5,183 nt of DNA, from positions 1 to 5,183 of the forward strand of contig DATHET010000257.1 in NCBI GenBank assembly GCA_035490315.1, written 5' to 3'. This document shows, one piece after another, positions 1 through 5,183 of the stretch. Position 1 is the stretch's first letter. Every line of letters begins with the position of its first letter. The translations under genes were made by a program, and so were the position numbers. The notes beneath the pieces are model-generated. The model did no database searches, was not told the DNA's origin, and was given only the letters and a program-made list of their open reading frames with translations. Origin of the DNA: JADJQU01 sp035490315. Its GTDB lineage: Bacteria; Planctomycetota; UBA1135; GCA-002686595.

Positions 1-2
1 AG

Positions 3-998
3 CTGACGCTTCTCTTGCTCTCGCTCGGCCTGACTTCATCGACCCTGGCCTCGGCACAGACTGCGATCGGCCCCTTCACGGGACCCGAGCAGGAAGACTT
101 CGAAACTTCCGCGGCAGCCGGATCGACCTGCATGCCCAGTCGTGTCTTCAACAACAAGGCGGATCTGTGCACGCCCGGCGGCAGCGGCTGTCAGACCACG
201 TCGTTCTGGCCCTTCTTCTGCACCGTGGTCCCCCACGCGGGCAATTTCTTCTTCGGCAGCGTCGACGCAGCCGCGGAGTACACCTTCGACACCCCGGTCC
301 AGCGTTTTGGCGGCTATTTCAGCACGAACAGCGGTCTTCCCGACGCCACGGTCAGCTTCTACGACGTGAGCGGAAACCTGATCGGCACGCAGACCGCGGC
401 GATTCCCATCGACTGCAACTGGTACTGGCAGGGTTGGGACGCGGGCAGTGGGCCGGCCTTCAAGACCATCAATATCAACGGCCTGAACCCATGGGGCGGC
501 GTCCCGGGCGGATACATCCAGATGGACGACATGCAAGCGGACTCCTGCGTTCCGCCGATCGTCTACTGTTCCGCGAAGGTCAACTCGCTCGGCTGCACGC
601 CGGTGATCGCCTTCACGGGCGGGTCGAGCTCGTCCACAAGCGGGTTCGCGATCCGCGCGAGCCAGGTTCGCAACAAGAAGCCCGGGCTCTTGATCTACAC
701 GAATGCCGGCCGGGCCGCGACGCCGTTCCAGGGGGGAATCCTATGTCTCACCGCACCGGTCCGGCGCAGCACACCGGCCGACTCGGGTGGCACGCCGCTT
801 CCGACGAGCGACTGTTCCGGCGTCTACACGATCGACATGAATGCCTTCTCGCACTCCGTGCTCGGCGGATCGCCCGCGTCGTACTTGATCGTTCCCGGGA
901 CCGTCGTCGATTGCCAGTGGTGGGGCCGCGATCCCGGATTCGCCGCGCCCAACAACTCCACGCTCAGCAACGCGTTGGAGTACGTCGTCTGTCTTTGA
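3..998 (+). CDS. Secreted protein: jelly-roll-like N-terminal domain plus planctomycete-type C-terminal module (5' partial)
   Basis: The reading frame is open from the left edge and encodes a hydrophobic leucine-rich stretch (LTLLLLSLGL) ending in LASA-Q, so the window begins inside a signal peptide and the true start codon lies upstream. The TTG at 15 could serve as a start but would leave an h-region with no charged n-region. The predicted mature chain starts near 57. Codons about 60-555 encode a domain rich in aromatic residues and glycine: EDFE near its start, AAEYTFDTPVQRFGGYF in the middle, then VSFYDVSGNLIGT and GGYIQMDDMQAD at its end. This pattern is typical of beta-sandwich (jelly-roll) domains of exported bacterial proteins; I infer the fold only and claim no ligand. 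From 561 to the stop is a 145-residue module that recurs in the gene at 2387. Several cysteines suggest disulfides outside the cytoplasm. The function is unknown. Confidence 0.85.
   Translation: MTLLLLSLGLTSSTLASAQTAIGPFTGPEQEDFETSAAAGSTCMPSRVFNNKADLCTPGGSGCQTTSFWPFFCTVVPHAGNFFFGSVDAAAEYTFDTPVQRFGGYFSTNSGLPDATVSFYDVSGNLIGTQTAAIPIDCNWYWQGWDAGSGPAFKTININGLNPWGGVPGGYIQMDDMQADSCVPPIVYCSAKVNSLGCTPVIAFTGGSSSSTSGFAIRASQVRNKKPGLLIYTNAGRAATPFQGGILCLTAPVRRSTPADSGGTPLPTSDCSGVYTIDMNAFSHSVLGGSPASYLIVPGTVVDCQWWGRDPGFAAPNNSTLSNALEYVVCL
561..995 (+). other. C-terminal 145-residue module, copy 1
   Basis: This module begins VYCSAKVNSLGC and ends at the stop codon. It contains TSGF, VRNKK, PFQGG, DCSGVY, NAFSH and QWWGRDPGF. 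It is the same length as the module at 4187-4621. In a hand alignment with two single-residue gaps about 84 of 144 positions are identical (roughly 58%). Five cysteines are shared; this copy has one more, just before QWWGRD. The invariant glycines, aromatics and cysteines point to a compact extracytoplasmic beta domain. I recall the same motif set at the C-termini of many secreted planctomycete proteins, but know no assigned name or function. A role in sorting or surface attachment is inference. Confidence 0.8.
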
Positions 999-1058
999 AG
1001 GCGAGGCGCGGCGTCGCTGACTACATGGAACTCAGTAGCCGAGCTGCTGCTAACGAAG

Positions 1059-1089
1059 GAAGGCCACGTGGTTGAACCTCGTGGCCTTC
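1059..1089. terminator. Perfect hairpin between convergent genes, candidate bidirectional terminator
   Basis: GAAGGCCACG (1059-1068) pairs perfectly with CGTGGCCTTC (1080-1089). Inside it, after a T-T mismatch, GGT (1070-1072) can pair with ACC (1076-1078) around a TGA loop. It lies 60 bases after the stop of the plus-strand gene ending at 998 and 133 bases beyond the stop of the minus-strand gene ending at 1223, so it could end both transcripts. No T-tract follows on either strand, so it is not a classical intrinsic terminator. It may instead stop polymerase by stem strength alone or protect the mRNA 3' end. Confidence 0.6.
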
Positions 1090-1222
1090 GGTAGTTCTGC
1101 ATCAGATCTTCTCCGATCGAAACCGGTGACTATCCGAATTGCTTCCCTACACCGCCTTCATCGGACCTCTCGCCGGGGAGTTCAATGGAAATTTTCTTCG
1201 AAGTTGAAGGCCGTCTTCGAGC

Positions 1223-2146
1223 TCACCAGGTCATGAAGTAGAAGAGCATCCGCCCCTCGGGGTCGAGGTACAGGTACGCGGACTCGGAGCCCTGGGACCA
1301 CTTCACGCTCAGGAAAACTTTCCATCCGTACTCGTCGAGCTGACCCGGCTTGCTGCGCAACTGGACTTCGACGACGGACTCGTCCGGACCGCCCGACACC
1401 ACGCGCGACCACAACAACTTGTCCTTGCTCACGACCTGGAGCACGAACGGCTCCTTGGGTCGATCGACCTTGCAGAGTCTCAGCTCGATGTCCTTGCCGA
1501 GCTTCTGCGTCTGGATTGCTTCCAGCGGCTCCTTTGCCTCGTAGGCCAGGCCGACGTACGGCCCGTCGTCCACCGTCGCGATCATGGCGGCATACATCTC
1601 CGGCTTCGCGACCGCGGACCGGAACCATCGGACGAGCTTGGCCAGCTCCTCGTGATTCTCGGCCGGCTTCCCCTCGACGAAGGCCAGCTTCGGTCCGTCC
1701 GGCATTTTCGCCAGGAAGGCGGCGGCGTCCTTGGCGCCCGCCAGTTGCTCCGCCGACCAGGCGTCGGTCTTCCACAGCGGCTCGAGCTTGATCATGGCGG
1801 CCGGAATCAGCGGCATCGCCGCGCGCAGATCAGAGTCCAACTCGGAGGTCAGAAGTGCATTCGGTCCCTCTTTCGGCTCAGCGTATTTCTCACCAGCTTC
1901 CTTGGCCTGCTTCTGGATCTCCGCCATCACGAGCAGCTCATCCAGCTTCGCCTTGAAGTCGAGCTTCGTCGGATCCCCCACCAGGAACTTGAACATGCGG
2001 GCCTGGACGAAGGGCTTGAAGGTCGGATACTCGAGCTGAGCGGGTTTGGCCTCGGGAGCCTGCTGCTTTTCCTGTGGAGAGCTCGCGAGCGCAACCGCGA
2101 GGGTCAGCACGAGCGCCGAGGCGCCGAGGATCGATGTCTGGAACAT
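1223..2146 (-). CDS. Predicted secreted protein of unknown function
   Basis: The 307-residue product starts with a clear signal peptide (MFQTSILGASALVLTLAVALA) with likely cleavage after Ala21; there is no cysteine at +1, so it is not a lipoprotein. A short Gln/Lys/Pro/Glu-rich linker follows (about residues 22-36). Residues about 50-130 are charged and helical in character (LDELLVMAEIQKQAKEAGEK, then ELDSDLRAAMPLIPAAMIKLEPLW). From about residue 205 it turns beta-rich, with alternating hydrophobics and many aromatics, ending LYLDPEGRMLFYFMTW. Only one cysteine is seen in the mature chain. The ATG at 2146 is supported by the signal peptide directly after it; a weak GGGA lies three bases upstream, so Shine-Dalgarno help is doubtful. 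It is convergent with the gene ending at 998 and divergent from the one at 2387, so it is probably transcribed alone. I do not recognise the family; a periplasmic or surface protein is the most I can say. Confidence 0.8.
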   Translation of the reverse strand: MFQTSILGASALVLTLAVALASSPQEKQQAPEAKPAQLEYPTFKPFVQARMFKFLVGDPTKLDFKAKLDELLVMAEIQKQAKEAGEKYAEPKEGPNALLTSELDSDLRAAMPLIPAAMIKLEPLWKTDAWSAEQLAGAKDAAAFLAKMPDGPKLAFVEGKPAENHEELAKLVRWFRSAVAKPEMYAAMIATVDDGPYVGLAYEAKEPLEAIQTQKLGKDIELRLCKVDRPKEPFVLQVVSKDKLLWSRVVSGGPDESVVEVQLRSKPGQLDEYGWKVFLSVKWSQGSESAYLYLDPEGRMLFYFMTW

Positions 2147-2386
2147 CGTCCCAGGCTATCAGCCGGACGAATCAGGAGCAGTTTTCGCCATCTTCGCCAG
2201 ACCGTTCGGGGGTGGGCTGCGCAGAGCCACGCAGCTTTCAACGGCGCGAGAACGCACCGCGCAGGTCAGTTCCGTTTCCCATGACCTGTCCAGCCGTGGA
2301 GAACCGGGGACGTGGTTAGGATGGACCCGGCGGCCGTGGCAGGGACACGGCGCGCGCGCCCCTCATCTCGGACCGGAGCACTTGCC
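2147..2386. promoter_or_regulatory. Divergent intergenic region
   Basis: This 240-base gap separates the start of the minus-strand gene (2146) from the preferred start of the plus-strand propeller gene (2387), so promoters for both should lie here. I see no convincing paired -35/-10 boxes on either strand: TAGGAT at 2317-2322 resembles a -10 box but has no good -35 partner at the usual distance. No operator-like palindrome or riboswitch-like structure stands out. The call rests on gene layout alone. Confidence 0.4.
2375..2378 (+). promoter_or_regulatory. Ribosome binding site deciding the start of the propeller gene
   Basis: GGAG at 2375-2378 lies eight bases before the ATG at 2387, good Shine-Dalgarno spacing. 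That ATG opens directly into a signal peptide. The alternatives GTG 2312 and ATG 2321 would add 25 or 22 residues of Arg/Ala/Pro-rich sequence ahead of it. The 2387 start is therefore preferred. Confidence 0.65.
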
Positions 2387-4624
2387 ATGGGAATTCGGAT
2401 CCACCGTCTGCCTAGCTTCGCCCTCGCTCTCGCCACGCTCGCCGCGAGCCAGGTGCCGAGCGCATCGGCGCAATCGGCCCTCGTCTCCTGGGGCACGTAC
2501 GTGATGGACAACCGCTGGAACGAAGAAACCTTCGCGGAGATCGACGCGGGCGACCAGCACACGATCGCCCGCCGCGCGAACGGGAGCGTCGTCGTGTGGG
2601 GCAAGAACGACGGCGGAGCTTGCATCGTCCCGGCCTTCCCCGCCGGCACCACCTGCGTCCAGGTCACGGCGGGAACGGACACCTGCGCCGCGCTCCTGAG
2701 CGACGGCTCCATCGTCGCGTGGGGGCTCAACTCCTCGGGGCAGTGCAACGTCGTCCCGCTCCCGATCGGCCTCACGTACGTCGAAGTTCACGCCGGCCGC
2801 ATCCACATGGTCGCGCGCAGGAGCGACGGCTCTGTCGTCACCTGGGGCAGCATGGCTCCCGCGCCTTCATTTCCCGCGGGAACGATTGCCGTCGAAGTGG
2901 ACGCGGGGATCGATGCCACGCTCGCGCGACTGAGCGACGGCTCGATCGTCGCGTGGGGCACCAACATTTTTGGCCAGCTCAACGTCCCGCCGCTCCCCCC
3001 AGGTGAGACCTACATACAACTCGGCGCGGGGGGCTACCACAACGTCGCACTGCGCAGCAGCGGCGCCGCTGTCGCCTGGGGCTGGAGCGGGGGAGGCCCG
3101 CTCAACATCCCTCCGCTACCCGCCGGCGATTTCTGGGTGAAGATCGCCGCTGGCGAGGGTCACACATCCGCCATCGACAACCACGGCGTGATCTGGGCAT
3201 GGGGAGACAACACCTTCTCGCAGTGCGACATGCCGTTGCCCGCCCCGGGCTTCACCTACGTCGGCGTCACCTGCGGGGGACAGCACACCATCGCGACTCT
3301 GAACGACGGGACGCGCGTCTCGGCGGGCACGTATTACCACGGCGCGATGAATTTCCCGACCACCCCCGCCGGTAGCGCGTTCGTCCAAGCCGACGTCTCC
3401 GATCACTACCTCGTCCTGGTCGACGACGGGTCGGTCACGTCCTTTGGATCGAACATCTACGGCCAATCCACGGTGCCGGCGCTCCCGAACGGACTCGCTT
3501 ACACGAGAGTCGCGGCCGGCTATCGCCATTCACTCGCGGTGCTCAGCGACGGCTCTCTCGCCGCATGGGGTATCAACACCTACGGAGAATGCGCGCCGCT
3601 GCCGGCGCTCCCGGCCGGTGTCCTCGCGATCGACGTCAAAGGTGGCGACGGCCGCAGCGCCGCGCTTTGCAGCGACGGGTCCGTGTTGGTGTGGGGCCAT
3701 TGCACGAACGGAGTGTGCAACGTTCCGCCACTCCCCGCGGGGATCACGTACACAAGTGTCGCAATGGGCTATTCGCATGTCGTCGCGCTTCGCAGCGACG
3801 GCTCGGTCGTCGCGTGGGGAAGCAATCTCTTCGGTGAGAGCACTGCGCCGGTGCTGCCCCCGGGCCTCGCCTGCGTGCAGGTCGCGGCAGCATCTCAGCA
3901 TTCGCTCGCGCTGCTCAGCGACGGCACGGTACTGGCCTGGGGCAAGAACTTCGAAGGGCAGTGCAACGTGCCTGCGCTTCCAGTCGGAGTCGGATACACG
4001 AGAATCGCGGCCGGGACGAACATCTCGGGGGCCGTGCGCTCCGACGGCACCGTTCGCGTTTGGGGTGTGCAGCAATCGAGCATGGACACCGCGCCGCCCC
4101 CGCCACCGGGACACAAGTACGTCGGGCTGGACCTCGGCGATTCGCGGATCGTCGCCCTGATCGCGCCCGACTGCCCCGTGCCGTCGGTCTACTGCACCGC
4201 GAAAGTCAACTCGCTGGCTTGCCTGCCGTCGATCAGCTCGACGGGCACGCCGAGCGCTGGCGCCACGAGTGGCTTCACGATCACGGGCTCGAACGTGCGC
4301 AACCAGAAAGTCGGCATGCTCCTGCACAGCCTCGGGGGTCAAGCAGCGATTCCGTTCCAGGGTGGCACGCTGTGCGTCGCGCACCCGGCGCGGCGCAGTC
4401 CCGGGGCGACCTCGGGCGGCAACGTCGGCGGCAACGACTGCAGCGGCGTGTACTCGATGGATTTCAATGCGTTCTCGCACGGTTTGATGGGCGGCAATCC
4501 CCACCCGGTGCTGCAGGTGGTCGGCACGGTCGTCGACGCGCAGTGGTGGGGCCGCGATCCAGGCTTCCCGCCGCCGAACAACACGGCGTTGTCGGACGGG
4601 TTGCACTTCGTGATCTGCCCGTGA
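2387..4624 (+). CDS. Secreted RCC1/BLIP-II-type beta-propeller protein with planctomycete-type C-terminal module
   Basis: The 745-residue product begins with a signal peptide (MGIRIHR, then a hydrophobic run, cleavage at SASA-Q). From 2474 to 4171 it consists of RCC1-like repeats of the form YVxVAAGxxHSxALxSDGSVVAWGxNxxGQCNVPPLPxG. There are thirteen complete repeats plus a WG-bearing half repeat at the N-end and an AG/AL-bearing half repeat at the C-end. Nearly every repeat is exactly 41 residues, shorter than the blades of eukaryotic RCC1 and close to those of BLIP-II, the seven-bladed Streptomyces beta-lactamase inhibitor. Known relatives bind proteins through loops on the propeller face, so a binding role is likely and enzymatic activity unlikely; the partner is unknown. 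After a short CPVPS linker the chain ends in the 145-residue module (4187-4621) shared with the gene ending at 998. It is flanked by a divergent gene upstream and a convergent one downstream, so it is probably monocistronic. An exported or surface location is inferred. Confidence 0.9.
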   Translation: MGIRIHRLPSFALALATLAASQVPSASAQSALVSWGTYVMDNRWNEETFAEIDAGDQHTIARRANGSVVVWGKNDGGACIVPAFPAGTTCVQVTAGTDTCAALLSDGSIVAWGLNSSGQCNVVPLPIGLTYVEVHAGRIHMVARRSDGSVVTWGSMAPAPSFPAGTIAVEVDAGIDATLARLSDGSIVAWGTNIFGQLNVPPLPPGETYIQLGAGGYHNVALRSSGAAVAWGWSGGGPLNIPPLPAGDFWVKIAAGEGHTSAIDNHGVIWAWGDNTFSQCDMPLPAPGFTYVGVTCGGQHTIATLNDGTRVSAGTYYHGAMNFPTTPAGSAFVQADVSDHYLVLVDDGSVTSFGSNIYGQSTVPALPNGLAYTRVAAGYRHSLAVLSDGSLAAWGINTYGECAPLPALPAGVLAIDVKGGDGRSAALCSDGSVLVWGHCTNGVCNVPPLPAGITYTSVAMGYSHVVALRSDGSVVAWGSNLFGESTAPVLPPGLACVQVAAASQHSLALLSDGTVLAWGKNFEGQCNVPALPVGVGYTRIAAGTNISGAVRSDGTVRVWGVQQSSMDTAPPPPPGHKYVGLDLGDSRIVALIAPDCPVPSVYCTAKVNSLACLPSISSTGTPSAGATSGFTITGSNVRNQKVGMLLHSLGGQAAIPFQGGTLCVAHPARRSPGATSGGNVGGNDCSGVYSMDFNAFSHGLMGGNPHPVLQVVGTVVDAQWWGRDPGFPPPNNTALSDGLHFVICP
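2474..4171 (+). repeat. Tandem 41-codon RCC1-like repeat array: 13 full units and two terminal half units
   Basis: Unit starts, read from the protein, are 2531, 2654, 2777, 2888, 3011, 3134, 3257, 3380, 3500, 3626, 3749, 3872 and 3995. Half units are at 2474-2530 and 4118-4171. Spacing is 123 bases except unit 3 (111, missing the NxxGQ loop), unit 8 (120) and unit 9 (126). Units 7 and 8 lack the usual WG (SAG and SFG instead). Unit 6 replaces SDG with NHG. The two half units complement each other, as expected for velcro closure of a propeller. Confidence 0.85.
4187..4621 (+). other. C-terminal 145-residue module, copy 2
   Basis: This copy begins VYCTAKVNSLAC and ends at the stop. It carries VRNQK, PFQGG, DCSGVY, NAFSH and QWWGRDPGF in the same order and at nearly the same spacing as copy 1 at 561-995. 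The bases encoding QWWGRDP are also identical over 20 nt (4541-4560 versus 915-934), so the copies are related at DNA level. It is separated from the last half blade by only five residues, which suggests an independently folding tail attached to the propeller. Confidence 0.8.
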
Positions 4625-4651
4625 GCGCGGCGACGGTCACGGAACGAGGAA

Positions 4652-4675
4652 GCTGACCGCCTTGCAGCGGTCAGC
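4652..4675. terminator. Perfect hairpin between convergent genes, candidate bidirectional terminator
   Basis: GCTGACCGC (4652-4660) pairs perfectly with GCGGTCAGC (4667-4675) around the six-base loop CTTGCA. It lies 27 bases after the propeller stop (4624) and five bases beyond the stop of the minus-strand gene (4681), inside a 56-base convergent gap. The position strongly suggests one shared terminator for both genes. No T-tract is present on either side, so the mechanism is uncertain. Confidence 0.65.
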
Positions 4676-4680
4676 GGCCG

Positions 4681-5183
4681 TCACCAGCGAACTATGTTGA
4701 GCTCGCCCGATCGCAAGGTAACGGGCAGGCGCCCGACTTCCTTGTCATCCAGGTACAGCACGATGCTGCGGCACGAATCGCGGACGATCACGACTTCCGA
4801 CTTGCCGTCGCTGAACTTCGAGAACTCGCCGAACGTCATCATCGGCCCGTGGAAAGCCATGATCGGCGTGCGCTTTCCTGACGCATCGAGGGCCACGAAC
4901 GTGTCCGCTTCATCCTTGCGATCGCCGAGATCGACCTGCAGGTGGCAGCGCAGCCAGACGACGATCTCGAGGGAGTCGAGCGGCTGACCGGGCTTGGGCT
5001 GCCAGGAGAACATCGGCACGATCGATTCGCTGCTGGCGCTGAATTGGAAGTTCTCTGGTGCTTCGCCGAGGAAGGAGAAGCGGCCCTTTTCGTCCGTCGT
5101 CGTCGACGCACCGAAAGACTGCATGCCGTCGTGCGTGAGGTTGATGCTGGGAGTGACCAGCACACCTGGAACGGGTGCTCCCG
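4681..5183 (-). CDS. Carboxypeptidase-regulatory-like beta-domain protein (5' partial)
   Basis: The frame is open to the right edge; 166 complete codons are visible and the start lies outside. The visible part opens with GAPVPGVLV and, some 25 residues later, TTTDEKGRFSFLGEAP. This is the pattern of a carboxypeptidase regulatory-like (transthyretin/Ig-like) domain, where GxPVxGVxV leads to a TDxxGxF strand. GTG at 5163 could act as a start, but it would cut that domain in half, so I reject it. A second beta-rich region follows (LEIVVWLRCHLQVDLGD, FVALDASGKRTPI), then VVIVRDSCRSIVLYLDDKEVGRLPV and the end LNIVRW. In planctomycetes such proteins are usually large, exported or membrane-anchored, with several of these domains in a row; that this one is so is inference. 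It is convergent with the propeller gene and shares the hairpin at 4652-4675. No catalytic residues are seen. Confidence 0.75.
   Translation of the reverse strand, partial: GAPVPGVLVTPSINLTHDGMQSFGASTTTDEKGRFSFLGEAPENFQFSASSESIVPMFSWQPKPGQPLDSLEIVVWLRCHLQVDLGDRKDEADTFVALDASGKRTPIMAFHGPMMTFGEFSKFSDGKSEVVIVRDSCRSIVLYLDDKEVGRLPVTLRSGELNIVRW

Noticed and set aside
36..536. A 166-codon minus-strand open frame opposite the first gene.
   Set aside because: Composition is Arg/Ala/Val/Gly-rich with no recognisable motif; the plus strand carries a coherent secreted protein across the whole stretch.
1198..1220. A 6-bp inverted repeat (TCGAAG and CTTCGA, 11-base loop) just past the stop of the minus-strand gene at 1223.
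   Set aside because: The stem is short and AT-containing, the loop is long, and no T-run follows on the minus strand. The stem at 1059-1089 is far stronger.
1182..1775. A 197-codon minus-strand open frame overlapping the 1223-2146 gene in another frame.
   Set aside because: Its Arg/Gly-rich sequence is typical of an off-frame reading of a high-GC gene.
1652..2284. A 210-codon plus-strand open frame opposite the 307-residue secreted protein.
   Set aside because: Leu/Arg-rich shadow without domain features; the minus strand has a clean signal peptide and balanced composition.
2317..2322. TAGGAT as a -10 promoter box for the propeller gene.
   Set aside because: No acceptable -35 hexamer lies 16-18 bases upstream, and such a hexamer is expected by chance in a gap this long.
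2312..2386. An N-terminal extension of the propeller protein from GTG 2312 or ATG 2321.
   Set aside because: It would place an Arg/Ala/Pro-rich segment before the signal peptide. ATG 2387 has GGAG eight bases upstream and begins the signal peptide directly.
2531..4117. The regular 123-base periodicity as a CRISPR-like or non-coding satellite array.
   Set aside because: The period is a whole number of codons, the reading frame is kept throughout, and variation follows protein constraints of RCC1-type blades.
3530..4606. A 358-codon open frame on the minus strand opposite the propeller gene.
   Set aside because: It is rich in Arg, Ala and Asp with no signal peptide or domain, and lies antisense to periodic, clearly coding repeats. 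The GC-rich repeat DNA keeps stops out of this frame.

Overview
The window looks like chromosomal DNA of a high-GC bacterium, most likely a member of the Planctomycetota. The grounds are the exported, cysteine-containing beta-rich proteins with Ala-Ser-Ala-Gln signal peptide ends, a carboxypeptidase-regulatory-like protein, and above all a C-terminal module beginning VYC-AKVNSL and containing QWWGRDPGF, which I recall from large families of secreted planctomycete proteins. The taxonomic call is from memory of family style, not from a marker gene. I see no rRNA, tRNA, mobile element, CRISPR array or phage gene.

Layout. (1) 3-998 (+): the 3' part of a secreted protein with a jelly-roll-like N-terminal domain and the 145-residue C-terminal module. 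(2) 999-1222: convergent gap with a strong perfect hairpin at 1059-1089. (3) 1223-2146 (-): an unrecognised secreted protein of 307 residues. (4) 2147-2386: divergent gap that should hold promoters for the genes on both sides. (5) 2387-4624 (+): a 745-residue secreted beta-propeller protein of RCC1/BLIP-II type, with thirteen complete 41-residue blades plus two half blades at the ends, followed by a second copy of the 145-residue module. (6) 4625-4680: 56-bp convergent gap almost filled by a perfect hairpin at 4652-4675. (7) 4681-5183 (-): the 3' part of a carboxypeptidase-regulatory-like beta-domain protein that runs off the right edge.

The genes alternate in strand and form no operon. What links them is destination: at least three of the four products are predicted to leave the cytoplasm, and both plus-strand proteins end in the same module while their N-terminal parts are unrelated. 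The best candidate for something new is that module as a general tail for surface or secreted proteins. The second is the internal architecture of the propeller, which reads as two closed seven-blade rings in tandem.
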